Assembly: GCF_000019905.1 (NCBI RefSeq)
Contig: NC_010556.1
Location: 212,001 to 276,000 of the forward strand
DNA length: 64,000 bases
Origin: Exiguobacterium artemiae 255-15
Lineage (GTDB): Bacteria > Bacillota > Bacilli > Exiguobacteriales > Exiguobacteriaceae
Reading direction: 5' to 3'
Positions 7,273 to 16,724 of this stretch are shown here, piece after piece. The notes under the pieces are model-generated. The model searched no databases. It saw nothing but the letters and a program-made list of their open reading frames with translations, and was not told the origin of the DNA. Position 1 is the stretch's first letter. The number at the start of each line of letters is the position of its first letter. A program made the position numbers and the translations under genes.

Positions 7273-8562
7273 ATGTTCACGCAAGTCTATGAGGAAATTC
7301 GGCAACTGACAATCTCAAAAGTACTCGATTTCTACGATCATGAAGTCCGCAGACTCGATGAAGCGGCACGGCAAACGAAGTATCAAAAGATGAGTGCAAG
7401 TCCGTTTCTCTTTTTCCGCGGCAGTTCCCATCTGTTTTATTATGACGTGACCCGGATTCCGCTCGGATTTGATACGCCGCCTGAGACACCGACCTGGATT
7501 CAAGGGGATCTCCACTTCGAAAATTTTGGAGTCCACGGCAATGCCAAAGGAGAAATCATTTATGACGTCAATGACTTTGACGAAGGGTATCTCGGATCCT
7601 ACCTGTACGATTTAATCCGGATGGCCGTCTCGGTTCAACTGTTCGCAGAAGAAGCCGGATATGATGCCAAGCCGGCCATTGCCGCCTATGTTCAACACTA
7701 CTTAGATGACTTACGCCAATATGCGAAAGGAAAAAATCCGAGCAAAGTCTGTTTTACGACTGACAATACAAAAGGACCGATCCGTAAATTGATCAAAAAA
7801 GCGGAGAAAAAGAAAGCGGAATTACTCGGAGAGCGGACGACGGTCGTCGACGGACAACGCCGGTTCGCCGACTTACCGGATATGAAGCGGCTTGATTCTT
7901 CCGCTTACACAGCGATTGAAGCGGTTTGGCCGGAGTACATCGCATCAATCGATGCTGAGGACCGGCAGGAAGATGGATTCTACGCCATCAAGGATATCGT
8001 CTATAAACTCGACAGCGGAACGGCTTCGATTGGTCTTGAGCGCTACTATATTTTGGTCGAAGGAACAGGAGGAGAGCATGAAGACCTGATTCTTGAGATG
8101 AAACAAGCCCAGTCATCCGTTCCGTCACTGTTTGTACCCGCCTATTTGCAGGAAGTCGAAACGGTTCACCAAGGTCGTCGGATCGTAACTTCACAAAAGG
8201 CGATGCAGGCACATGAAGATCCGTATCTCGGTTACGTGACGATGCATGGGAAAGAATATTATGTCCGGGAACGTTCCCCATACAAAAAAAAGTTGAAAGC
8301 CAAGCACATCAAAAGCCAAGATGACCTCGAAAACGTCCTTTCAATTCAAGGTCAAATTACCGCCAAAATCCACGCACGGGCCGACATGGATGCGGGAGTT
8401 GATGTCGATATCTTACATCATCATGCAGACGTCGTCATCATCGAATCAATCGGTGTATCTGACGCTGAGTTCATTCGTCAAATTCAGCGGTGGTCAAGTG
8501 CCTATGCAGCGCGTACAACGCTTGATTTCCAAGTGTTTTTAAGTTGGTTAGCTAACCGCTGA
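7273..8562 (+). CDS. DUF2252 family protein (kinase-like fold)
   Basis: 429 residues. QGDLHFENFG (residues 77-86) and DVNDFDE (98-104) resemble the catalytic and metal-binding loops of aminoglycoside-phosphotransferase-like kinases. They are the signature of DUF2252, but here they lie near the N-terminus rather than mid-protein. The order of kinase elements therefore looks permuted relative to APH enzymes. Later conserved parts are KDIVYKLDSGTASIGLERY and LEMKQAQSS. AGGAGG lies before the ATG. No substrate is established for the family as far as I know. It is a single-gene unit between msrAB and the bcaP-like permease. Confidence 0.85.
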   Translation: MFTQVYEEIRQLTISKVLDFYDHEVRRLDEAARQTKYQKMSASPFLFFRGSSHLFYYDVTRIPLGFDTPPETPTWIQGDLHFENFGVHGNAKGEIIYDVNDFDEGYLGSYLYDLIRMAVSVQLFAEEAGYDAKPAIAAYVQHYLDDLRQYAKGKNPSKVCFTTDNTKGPIRKLIKKAEKKKAELLGERTTVVDGQRRFADLPDMKRLDSSAYTAIEAVWPEYIASIDAEDRQEDGFYAIKDIVYKLDSGTASIGLERYYILVEGTGGEHEDLILEMKQAQSSVPSLFVPAYLQEVETVHQGRRIVTSQKAMQAHEDPYLGYVTMHGKEYYVRERSPYKKKLKAKHIKSQDDLENVLSIQGQITAKIHARADMDAGVDVDILHHHADVVIIESIGVSDAEFIRQIQRWSSAYAARTTLDFQVFLSWLANR

Positions 8563-8594
8563 ACACTATTTTCGAAGACCTTTTATTAGGCAAA

Positions 8595-8641
8595 GATTCC
8601 TTCTGAATACCAGTTCATACTGGGATACGAAGGGATTTTTT
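8595..8641 (+). terminator. Probable terminator after the DUF2252 gene
   Basis: ATTCCTTC and GAAGGGAT bracket an inner CAGT/ACTG stem, followed by a T tract. The stem is imperfect. Confidence 0.65.
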
Positions 8642-8702
8642 GATGAATAAAAAATCATGTAAGCGAAACGCATTCTACAAATGGGTCTAATGACCTATAT
8701 CA

Positions 8703-8717
8703 ATTTATCTGAAAAAT
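8703..8717 (+). promoter_or_regulatory. CodY-like box upstream of bcaP
   Basis: The 15-mer ATTTATCTGAAAAAT matches the CodY consensus AATTTTCWGAAAATT at 12 of 15 positions. It lies 76 bases before an orthologue-like permease whose B. subtilis counterpart is CodY-repressed. An AT-rich imperfect inverted repeat (about 8739-8762) lies between box and gene. Confidence 0.5.
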
Positions 8718-8792
8718 TCGTAAATTTTGGATTAAGTAATTGCAAAACTTTTTTGTAATTCGAACTAAACACACAACAGGGGGAGTATCATC

Positions 8793-10226
8793 ATGAGTTT
8801 GACGCGGAAAAAAGATGTTTCCGCTATGATTGCTGCGAGTCAGCGTAACAGTGGACTTGCTCGAAATCTTGGCGCAATGGATTTAACGTTTTTAGGAATT
8901 GGCGCCATCATTGGTACAGGGATTTTCGTCCTAACCGGAACAGGAGCATTGACAGCAGGACCTGGTCTTATCGTCTCATTCATTTTATCTGCCATTGCCT
9001 GTGGGTTAGCAGCACTCGCTTATGCGGAATTCGCTTCGACGATTCCGGTCAGTGGTTCCGTCTACACGTATACGTATGCCACGATGGGAGAAATTTTCGC
9101 TTGGATCATCGGTTGGAACTTAATCTTGGAATATGGACTCGCCTCGAGTGCCGTTGCGGCAGGGTGGTCAGGTTACTTCCAGTCCTTACTCGGTGGATTC
9201 GGTATTCATCTTCCGACAGCACTCTCAGCAGCTCCTGGCGCGGTAGAAGGTGCTAAAACATTCTTCAACTTACCGGCCTTCCTGATTTTACTCGCAATTA
9301 CAGGTCTTTTATCAATGGGAATCAAGGAAACAAAACGTGTCAACAACATCATGGTTATCATTAAATTGGCAGTCGTTGTTTTATTCATCGTCGTTGGTGT
9401 CGGCTATGTTGAACCTACGAACTGGGCACCATTTACACCGTTCGGATGGGGCGGCGTATTCTCTGGAGCAGCCATCGTCTTCTTTGCTTACATCGGATTT
9501 GATGCTGTTACATCGGCAGCAGAAGAAGTACGTGAGCCGCAAAAGAACTTGCCACGCGGTATCATCGGTTCCCTTGCTGTCTGTACAGTTCTTTACGTCA
9601 TCGTTGCAGCCATCATGACAGGAATCGTCCCGTACCAAAAATTTGCGGGTGTCGATCACCCGGTCTCACTCGCCATTCAAATGGCTGGACAAAACTGGGT
9701 TGCAGGATTCATCGATTTAGGTGCCATCCTCGGGATTACAACCGTTATCCTCGTCATGACATACGGAATGGTACGTTTAGCGTTCGCCATCTCACGTGAC
9801 GGCATGTTCCCGAAAGTATTTTCGGAAGTACATCCAAAATACAAAACACCGTTCAAAGCAACATGGATGATTGGTCTTGGTAGTGCGACAGTCGCAGGAC
9901 TCGTTCCACTCGATGTCATCGCAAACCTCGTTAACATGGGGACACTCGCAGCATTCGTCTTAATCTCTGTTGCGGTCTTGATCCTTCGTAAAACACAACC
10001 GGATCTTCCACGTGCATTCAAATGCCCGGGAATGCCGTACGTGCCGATCGCAGCAATCGCTTCTTGTCTCTTCTTGATGTTCAACTTGAAACTCGAAACA
10101 TGGATTGCTTTCTTCATCTGGCTGGCGATTGGACTTGTCCTGTACTTCGCCTTTGCCCGAAAGAACTCGAATCTGGAACCGGGAAATATGCCGGCTGCCG
10201 AACTCGCAGCTTCAGACGACAAATAA
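8793..10226 (+). CDS. bcaP: Branched-chain amino acid permease BcaP/YhdG-like (APC, CAT family)
   Basis: 477 residues with 12 membrane segments. The start LGAMDLTFLGIGAIIGTGIF, the GPGLIVSF loop and PVSGSVYTYTYATMGE in segment 3 are typical of the cationic amino acid transporter (CAT) branch. Later stretches such as AGVDHPVSLAIQMAGQNWVAG closely resemble B. subtilis YhdG (BcaP), an isoleucine/valine uptake system. The substrate is inferred from that likeness and from the CodY-like box upstream; threonine or another neutral amino acid remains possible. GGGGGAG ribosome site. Shares a bidirectional terminator with convergent glpD. Confidence 0.85.
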   Translation: MSLTRKKDVSAMIAASQRNSGLARNLGAMDLTFLGIGAIIGTGIFVLTGTGALTAGPGLIVSFILSAIACGLAALAYAEFASTIPVSGSVYTYTYATMGEIFAWIIGWNLILEYGLASSAVAAGWSGYFQSLLGGFGIHLPTALSAAPGAVEGAKTFFNLPAFLILLAITGLLSMGIKETKRVNNIMVIIKLAVVVLFIVVGVGYVEPTNWAPFTPFGWGGVFSGAAIVFFAYIGFDAVTSAAEEVREPQKNLPRGIIGSLAVCTVLYVIVAAIMTGIVPYQKFAGVDHPVSLAIQMAGQNWVAGFIDLGAILGITTVILVMTYGMVRLAFAISRDGMFPKVFSEVHPKYKTPFKATWMIGLGSATVAGLVPLDVIANLVNMGTLAAFVLISVAVLILRKTQPDLPRAFKCPGMPYVPIAAIASCLFLMFNLKLETWIAFFIWLAIGLVLYFAFARKNSNLEPGNMPAAELAASDDK

Positions 10227-10259
10227 AAAAATGCGATCCCGTGAGGGGTCGCATTTTTT
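10225..10259. terminator. Bidirectional terminator between bcaP and glpD
   Basis: ATGCGATCCC, GTGA loop, GGGGTCGCAT, with A and T tracts on both sides. It serves both converging genes. Confidence 0.92.
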
Positions 10260-10277
10260 GTTGTGATAAACAGAAGA

Positions 10278-11936
10278 TTAAGATGGTAAAGACGTTTTGA
10301 TTCGAACGGCATCAAACTCACGTTGGATGCTGGCATTGGCTTTCGCTTCTTCTTCCGCTGACCAGCCGAGTTCGCTTCGCATTAGAGCGAGAACACCGTC
10401 GGCATATTTTTCAGCATTCGGGAAGTCGAAGAAGACAGCAGAGGCACGCCGGTTCAGGAAATCACCCGGTTGCATGACGAGTTCCGCTTCGAGTCCGTAT
10501 AATAATCCTCCGAACCAGTGAAGGGGAAGTTGATAACGTTCCGCCTCACTGCCGCGCGAACGGATCAATTCAAAGACACGTTCAACATCCGTACCGTAAC
10601 GTTGAATCAACCAGGTCGCTTCTTTTGGAGAGAGTCCAAGCGCTTCACCTTTCGGCTGCTGTTCTTTCAAGTAACGGGCAAATCCTTTACTGCCGTCAGG
10701 ATGCCCACCGCCGAGCAGGATATCATGAGTCCGTGAAGCCAGGTAAATCCGATTTTCTTCTTCTTTGAACTGATCCGCGACCATATCAATGATTCGTTCC
10801 GCCATCTTCCGGTAACCCGTCAATTTTCCGCCGGCAATCGACATCAATCCGGATTTCGAAACGAAGATTTCGTCTTTCCGTGACAGTTCGCTCGGATCTT
10901 TGCCGTCTTCGTGAATCAACGGACGCAGACCGGACCAGGTGGATTCGACATGTTCCGGCTGAAGATCAACGTTAAACATCTTATTGGTCGCATCGAGAAT
11001 ATAATCACGGTCTTCTTCTGTCACACCCGGCTCGAGAATATCACCCTGATAGTTCGTATCTGTCGTACCGACATACGTTTTTCCTTCGCGGGGAATCGCG
11101 AAAATCATCCGGCCATCCGGAACATCAAAGTAAACCGCTTGTTGCAACGGGAAGTGGGCTTGGTCGATGACGAGATGAATACCCTTCGTCAAATGAAGTG
11201 ACTTGCCGGATTTTGAGCCGTCTTTTTCGCGTAATTCATCGACCCATGGACCGGTTGCATTAATGATTTTTTTCGCCCGAATTGTATAGGTCTTACCGGT
11301 TAAGACGTCCTGCACTTCGACACCGACGACTTTCCCGTTATGGTAGACGAGAGACTCAGCCTTCGTATAGTTCACGGCACGTCCGCCGTACCCGACCGCA
11401 GCTTTTAATACTTCGACCGTTAATCGGGCATCGTCCGTTTTATATTCAACATACCGTCCGCCTCCGACAAGATGTTCCGACCGCAACAGCGGTTCATATC
11501 GGAGTGTTTCTTCTTTTGATAACATCGTCCGTCGTTCATGGCGCCGGACACCTGCCAATTGGTCGTAGACCCGCAAACCGATCGACGTCGAAAAGCTTCC
11601 GAATGTCCCGCCTTCGACAAGCGGTAACATCATCCATTCAGGTGTCGTGACGTGGGGCGCATTTTCATAGACGATGGCCCGTTCTTTCCCGACTTCTGCG
11701 ACTAACTTGATTTCAAATTGTTTCAGGTAACGTAAGCCCCCGTGTACGAGTTTCGTCGAGCGGCTTGATGTCCCTTCTGCGAAATCCTGCATTTCAATCA
11801 ACCCGGTCCGCATACCCCGGCTTTGAGCATCGAGTAAAATCCCGGCACCTGTAATGCCACCACCAATGACTAATACATCAAGCAATTCCTGTCCCATCTC
11901 TTCCAGCCATGCGGTTCGTTCCGTACTTGAAAACAT
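10278..11936 (-). CDS. glpD: Aerobic glycerol-3-phosphate dehydrogenase
   Basis: FAD enzyme of 552 residues that oxidises sn-glycerol 3-phosphate to dihydroxyacetone phosphate and passes electrons to quinone at the membrane. The FAD dinucleotide motif VLVIGGGITGAG is at about residues 21-32. Other family stretches are SSRSTKLVHGGLRYLK and NATGPWVDEL, plus a C-terminal DAO_C domain from about 400. AGGGGG ribosome site before ATG. glpF and glpK are not in the window. The gene follows a Gfo/Idh/MocA oxidoreductase by 35 bases on the same strand, so they may be co-transcribed. I see no GlpP-type antiterminator leader in that short gap. Confidence 0.95.
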   Translation of the reverse strand: MFSSTERTAWLEEMGQELLDVLVIGGGITGAGILLDAQSRGMRTGLIEMQDFAEGTSSRSTKLVHGGLRYLKQFEIKLVAEVGKERAIVYENAPHVTTPEWMMLPLVEGGTFGSFSTSIGLRVYDQLAGVRRHERRTMLSKEETLRYEPLLRSEHLVGGGRYVEYKTDDARLTVEVLKAAVGYGGRAVNYTKAESLVYHNGKVVGVEVQDVLTGKTYTIRAKKIINATGPWVDELREKDGSKSGKSLHLTKGIHLVIDQAHFPLQQAVYFDVPDGRMIFAIPREGKTYVGTTDTNYQGDILEPGVTEEDRDYILDATNKMFNVDLQPEHVESTWSGLRPLIHEDGKDPSELSRKDEIFVSKSGLMSIAGGKLTGYRKMAERIIDMVADQFKEEENRIYLASRTHDILLGGGHPDGSKGFARYLKEQQPKGEALGLSPKEATWLIQRYGTDVERVFELIRSRGSEAERYQLPLHWFGGLLYGLEAELVMQPGDFLNRRASAVFFDFPNAEKYADGVLALMRSELGWSAEEEAKANASIQREFDAVRIKTSLPS

Positions 11937-11971
11937 GCATATTTCCCCCTGTTCGTCTGAAATGGATTATT

Positions 11972-12940
11972 TTAATCTACTTCTATCCATGTACCCTCTT
12001 TTACACTTTTTTGAGCACAATCAATAATTTTCATAACGAGCAGAGCTTGTTCCGTTGTGACGGTAAGAGGGGACTCATGACGCAAGGCGTGTGCCAAATC
12101 ATGATAGTAGTCGGCAAAACCGGAATCGACGAAGGGGCGTTCTTCCAAAGGCTGTTCAGGTCTTCCCCACGTATAAGTCGACCGTTTCGTATCGACGCTG
12201 TCGACGAAATAACTCGCTTTTGTCCCGTGGACGGCGAGCGAAGGACCGGGTGCCGGAACGAGTGATCCGATATGCAGAATGGCGCGGCGCGTTCCGAAAG
12301 CGAGAATCAGATGCGTGTAGTCTTCGACCGGACCGTCCGGACGTTGGATCGTCTGATCACAAAAGACGCGATCCGGTCGTTCACTGAACAACATCAACGC
12401 CTGGTCAATTAAATGGGAACCTAAATCGTAAAGCAGACCGGCGCCTGGGACGTCCTGTTCCCGCCAGCGTGCCCGAACGGTCGGACGATAGCGGTCATAG
12501 TGCGCCTCGAAGGTCTGGACGACACCCAGTTCATCAGCTTGAACCAGTTCGAGCAATGTCCGGAAGTCTTTTGTGTACCGGCGGTTATGGTAAACTGTCA
12601 GTAATCGATTTTGTTGACGGGCAAGATCCGTCAACTGTTCGGCCTCCAGTAACGTGACCGTAAATGGTTTCTCAACGAGGACATGACAGCCGGCTGAAAG
12701 TGCCGTCTTGGCGAGGGGATAATGTTCGGCGTTCGGTGTCGCGATCACAACGAGTTCAATCGTTTCAGCAGCCAACAACTCTTCAAGCGAAGAATAGACC
12801 GGCACATCCGGATAACGCGTAGCGACTGCCTCCGGACGACTGGACTGAACCGCAACCAGTTGATAATCAGGTGCTGTGAGATACGGGGCGTGCAGATGTT
12901 CACCGGCAAGTCCAAAGCCAATTAGAGCAGTACGAATCAT
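11972..12940 (-). CDS. Gfo/Idh/MocA-family oxidoreductase (YvaA/IolW-like)
   Basis: 322 residues. The N-terminal Rossmann domain has GFGLAGEHLHAPYL (about residues 8-21), with VLVEKPFTVTLLEAE around residue 90 carrying the family's EKP motif. The C-terminal domain has DRYRPTVRARWRE and LLYDLGSHLIDQALMLF. These resemble B. subtilis YvaA (IolW), an NADP-dependent scyllo-inositol dehydrogenase, but the family is broad and the sugar substrate is not proven. The ATG at 12940 was preferred over 13018 because AAGGAAG stands 8 bases before it. Its promoter must lie in the 55 bases shared with divergent ywdI. glpD follows. Confidence 0.82.
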   Translation of the reverse strand: MIRTALIGFGLAGEHLHAPYLTAPDYQLVAVQSSRPEAVATRYPDVPVYSSLEELLAAETIELVVIATPNAEHYPLAKTALSAGCHVLVEKPFTVTLLEAEQLTDLARQQNRLLTVYHNRRYTKDFRTLLELVQADELGVVQTFEAHYDRYRPTVRARWREQDVPGAGLLYDLGSHLIDQALMLFSERPDRVFCDQTIQRPDGPVEDYTHLILAFGTRRAILHIGSLVPAPGPSLAVHGTKASYFVDSVDTKRSTYTWGRPEQPLEERPFVDSGFADYYHDLAHALRHESPLTVTTEQALLVMKIIDCAQKSVKEGTWIEVD

Positions 12941-12995
12941 GGAGGACACTTCCTTTTCAGTTAATACATTCAATCTATCATATGAGGTGAGCAAG

Positions 12996-13262
12996 ATGAT
13001 TACAGAACAACAAGTCATTGAAAAAATGCGGCAGACGATGTCAAAAATCGAGCAGTCGAGCGGGACGGGACAAATCGAACAAATCGCGGCGATGAAGGCC
13101 TACTGTGAATTATTGCTGGATCAACCGCAAAGCGTTAGGGAGCCTTCGGTCATCACGCCGACCACTCAACCGAAACCGCCCGAAGTCGATCCGATGTTGG
13201 CCCGCTTCATGGGAGTCGCTCCGGAAAAAGAAGAAAAAGGGCCCTCGCTGCTTGATTTTTGA
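12996..13262 (+). CDS. ywdI: DUF5327 family protein (YwdI-like)
   Basis: 88 residues, cytosolic. It is mostly a helical N-terminal half (ITEQQVIEKMRQTMSKIEQ) followed by a proline-rich linker and an acidic/basic tail ending in LLDF. It resembles the small YwdI protein of B. subtilis, whose function is unknown. The ATG at 12996 has a GAGGTGAG ribosome site; the frame upstream of it overlaps the divergent oxidoreductase gene. ywdK (DUF423), a neighbour of ywdI in B. subtilis, is at 20117 here. Confidence 0.65.
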   Translation: MITEQQVIEKMRQTMSKIEQSSGTGQIEQIAAMKAYCELLLDQPQSVREPSVITPTTQPKPPEVDPMLARFMGVAPEKEEKGPSLLDF

Positions 13263-13319
13263 GTAAATCAAATCAAATGTGGGAATAGAGTAAAAGGAAA
13301 AAATAAGGGGGAACAGAAT

Positions 13320-13970
13320 ATGAAAACAGTCATCGTCATCGGAGCCGGTCCGGGAAACGGAGCCGAAATCAGTAAGCGGTTCGGTAAAGAAGGTTTCCAA
13401 GTCGTCTGTGCCGCTCGGACACAGGAAACACTGGCAGCCGTCATCACGGAGCTGAAAGAACAAGGGATCGAAGCAGTTGGTGTCGAATGTGATGCTTCAC
13501 GCCGTGCCGATCTCGAATCGCTCGTGGAATGGACGAAAGAACAGTACGGACAAGTGGATGTCCTCGTTTATAACGCGTCGATCCTGCACCAAGCTTCTGT
13601 GCTTGAGGTATCAGCAGAGCAGATTACGAAAGAATTTGAAATTGATGTTCTCGGAGCATTGCATGCTGCACAAATCGTCGCACCGGATATGGTGGCACGA
13701 AAAGACGGAGCCATCTTAATCACAGGCGGCGGAGCAGCACTACATGCGATTAAATCTTTGCCGGGTCTGTCGATCGGGAAAGCCGGTGTCCGTCAACTGA
13801 CGCATATGTTGCATGATACGTTGAAAGACGACAATGTCTATGTCGGGACCGTGACGATTGCCGGTGAAGTTAAACGCGGAACGGCACTGGATCCGAAAAA
13901 TGTTGCCGAAGCCTTTTATACGCTGTATACGAACCGTACGGATGTCGAAAAGGTCCTCGAAGCAAAGTAA
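13320..13970 (+). CDS. Atypical short-chain dehydrogenase/reductase
   Basis: 216 residues. The Rossmann cofactor motif VIVIGAGPGNGAEISKRF is GxGxGNG rather than the classical TGxxxGxG. NAS replaces the NNAG motif. The expected active-site YxxxK reads LSIGK, so the catalytic tyrosine is missing and only the lysine is kept. The region ITGGGAALHAIKSLPGLSIG also lacks the usual catalytic serine position. It may bind NAD(P) with altered or no dehydrogenase activity; the sequence after LSIGK looks intact, so it is not a decayed gene. GGGGG ribosome site. It lies 57 bases after ywdI. Confidence 0.8.
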   Translation: MKTVIVIGAGPGNGAEISKRFGKEGFQVVCAARTQETLAAVITELKEQGIEAVGVECDASRRADLESLVEWTKEQYGQVDVLVYNASILHQASVLEVSAEQITKEFEIDVLGALHAAQIVAPDMVARKDGAILITGGGAALHAIKSLPGLSIGKAGVRQLTHMLHDTLKDDNVYVGTVTIAGEVKRGTALDPKNVAEAFYTLYTNRTDVEKVLEAK

Positions 13971-14023
13971 TCGGGAAGCAGCACAAGTAACAGGAGATAC
14001 GATTTAGACTGGAAAGCGTCGAC

Positions 14024-14046
14024 GCGCCTGATGTCGGCGCCTTTTT
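14024..14046 (+). terminator. Weak terminator after the SDR gene
   Basis: GCGCC and GGCGC with a 7-base loop, followed by CTTTTT. The short stem makes it a modest candidate. Confidence 0.5.
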
Positions 14047-14070
14047 GAATCCGATGAGAGGGGGCAACTT

Positions 14071-14811
14071 ATGAAACGAATAGTATCTCAACTGTTTTTA
14101 GTAATGACGATTCTATTTTTGAGCGGATGCGCACTGGATTCAGAACCGGATGATCCACAGACGGGCATCCCGCAACCGGATGAAGCGAAAGTGACGGAAG
14201 CGACCGTCGAGCGTGTCATCGACGGAGATACGGTGAAAGTCCGGCTGAAGAATGGTCAAACGGAAGATGTCCGCTTTTTATTGATCGACACACCGGAAAC
14301 CGTGAATCCGGAAAAGCCAGTTCAACCGTATGGTCCGGAAGCATCACGCTTCACAAAAGAAGCGTTACCGGCAGGCAGTGAGGTATTGCTCGAACGCGAT
14401 GAATCGAAAACAGACCGGTATGGTCGATTGCTGGCGTACGTTTGGGCGGACGGGAAGATGATCAATCAGGAATTATTGCGAAAAGGATTGGCACGGGTCG
14501 CCTACATTTATGAACCGGACACCCGGTACGTCGAGACATTTCAGGAAATCGAAGACGAAGCAAAAGAGGAAAAGTTAGGAATCTGGCAGACAGACGGATA
14601 TGCGACGGACCGCGGATTCGATACTTCGGTCATGAAAGGAACACCGGCAGAGCCAACAGACTGCGCCGACATCAAAGGTAATATCAACCGCCAAGGAAAG
14701 AAAATCTATCATATCCGAGGGGGACGTTCCTATGATGAAGTGAACCCGGAAGAGATGTTTTGCAGTGAACGGGAAGCAAAAGAAGCCGGATTCGTCCGGG
14801 CGGCAAACTGA
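14071..14811 (+). CDS. Thermonuclease-family (SNase) lipoprotein
   Basis: 246 residues. A type II signal peptide ends in LFLSGC (lipid-anchored Cys20), so the protein is displayed outside the membrane. The staphylococcal nuclease domain (about 45-175) has RVIDGDTVKVRL, LLIDTPET and the catalytic stretch LLERDESKTDRYGRLLAYVW, with the metal Asp residues and both catalytic arginines in place. The C-terminal segment (about 195-243) with CADIKGNI, KIYHIRGG and EEMFCSEREAKEAGF is the sunset-like cysteine module often attached to such nucleases. Probable role: degrading extracellular DNA or RNA. AGGGGG ribosome site. Confidence 0.9.
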   Translation: MKRIVSQLFLVMTILFLSGCALDSEPDDPQTGIPQPDEAKVTEATVERVIDGDTVKVRLKNGQTEDVRFLLIDTPETVNPEKPVQPYGPEASRFTKEALPAGSEVLLERDESKTDRYGRLLAYVWADGKMINQELLRKGLARVAYIYEPDTRYVETFQEIEDEAKEEKLGIWQTDGYATDRGFDTSVMKGTPAEPTDCADIKGNINRQGKKIYHIRGGRSYDEVNPEEMFCSEREAKEAGFVRAAN

Positions 14812-14830
14812 CTGAAAAGAGGATGACGCC

Positions 14831-14875
14831 AAAAAGATAAGGAGGGCAGATTATTATTCTGCCCTCCTTATCTTT
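14831..14875. terminator. Long perfect hairpin between convergent genes
   Basis: AAAGATAAGGAGGGCAGA pairs exactly with its complement across a 6-base loop. The minus strand continues into TTTTT, while the plus strand has only TTTG. It separates the nuclease gene from the converging CDF transporter. Confidence 0.85.
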
Positions 14876-14910
14876 GTAGAGATTGAATTTTAAGTCAGCT
14901 TCTTTGTGCA

Positions 14911-15882
14911 TTACGGTTGTGTAGGCGGCTGATAATGTTGAATCTTATCATCTTCATCAAAGGAAATCGTCACATCCGTGATTCCTTTGAGAATCCGGAT
15001 CTGTAGTTCAAGACGATCTTTAATATCATCTGCTTGAGCAATTGTCAGTCCGGGATCAACTTCGATCTCAATCTCGACGTGGAAATGATCCCCTTCTTTG
15101 ATGACTTCAAGTTTTTCGATATCACGAACGTCCGGATCACGCATCAGGATTTCTCCGATTTTTGCAGTCAGTACTTCATCAATCTCACCAAGCGCACCGG
15201 CAGCATTTTGAATAAAGACATTATAGACGACATAGAACATCATCAAGCCGATCAAAATCGAAGCAATTCCTTCTGCCTGATAAAACGACGTATAATGCGA
15301 AATCAGGACGGCAATGATGGCGATGACACCACCGAGCGTCGCGACTAAATCTTCCATGAAGACGAGTCGTGTCGCCGGTTTTGCCTGCGATAAGTTGGCG
15401 AAGCTTTGACCGACCAGCGTCAGACCACGGGATTTTAATCCCGTCTCATGGGCAATCTCGGTCATCGCTTTGTAGAACACACCGACTTCAAGTACAACGC
15501 CGATTCCGAGTGCGGTCAGGATGATCCAAAGGCCGCTGGTTTTTTCACCCGGAGCATGCAGGATGTGCAGGACACCTTCACGGATGGTTTCGTAAGCAAG
15601 AATGGCAACCACAAGGATGGCGGCCAGTAAAACAAGGTTGACGAGTCGACCGAATCCATTCGGGAACCGCTTGGTCGGTGCTTTTTTACTTAATGCCGAT
15701 CCGACATAAACAAAAAACTGGTTGGCTGCGTCACCGATTGTATGCATCATTTCTGCAAACATGGCGATATTTCCCGTCAAGATGTAAGCGACGAATTTGA
15801 TAAGAGCGATAACCGTATTGACGATGGCAGCAGCGAGAGCCGATTTATTCCCACGCCTGAGCAGAGTAAAAAAGTTCGACAT
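14911..15882 (-). CDS. Cation diffusion facilitator (CDF) metal efflux transporter
   Basis: 323 residues with about five or six membrane segments and a C-terminal cytosolic ferredoxin-like domain (LEVIKEGDHFHVEIEIEVD). The metal site in segment 2 reads MMHTIGDAANQ, with the second site in the region ATRLVFMEDLVATLGG. Probable substrate zinc, with manganese or cobalt possible. The form is close to the SLC30A9-like branch rather than CzcD. GGGAGG ribosome site. Gap of 38 bases to the gdh gene, which ends at 15921; all three genes 14911-17579 run the same way and could share transcription. Confidence 0.88.
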   Translation of the reverse strand: MSNFFTLLRRGNKSALAAAIVNTVIALIKFVAYILTGNIAMFAEMMHTIGDAANQFFVYVGSALSKKAPTKRFPNGFGRLVNLVLLAAILVVAILAYETIREGVLHILHAPGEKTSGLWIILTALGIGVVLEVGVFYKAMTEIAHETGLKSRGLTLVGQSFANLSQAKPATRLVFMEDLVATLGGVIAIIAVLISHYTSFYQAEGIASILIGLMMFYVVYNVFIQNAAGALGEIDEVLTAKIGEILMRDPDVRDIEKLEVIKEGDHFHVEIEIEVDPGLTIAQADDIKDRLELQIRILKGITDVTISFDEDDKIQHYQPPTQP

Positions 15883-15920
15883 GAAGGTTCCTCCCTTTTA
15901 AGAGAAGCAGAAACGCGGGG

Positions 15921-16721
<801 letters not shown>

Positions 16722-16724
16722 TTA

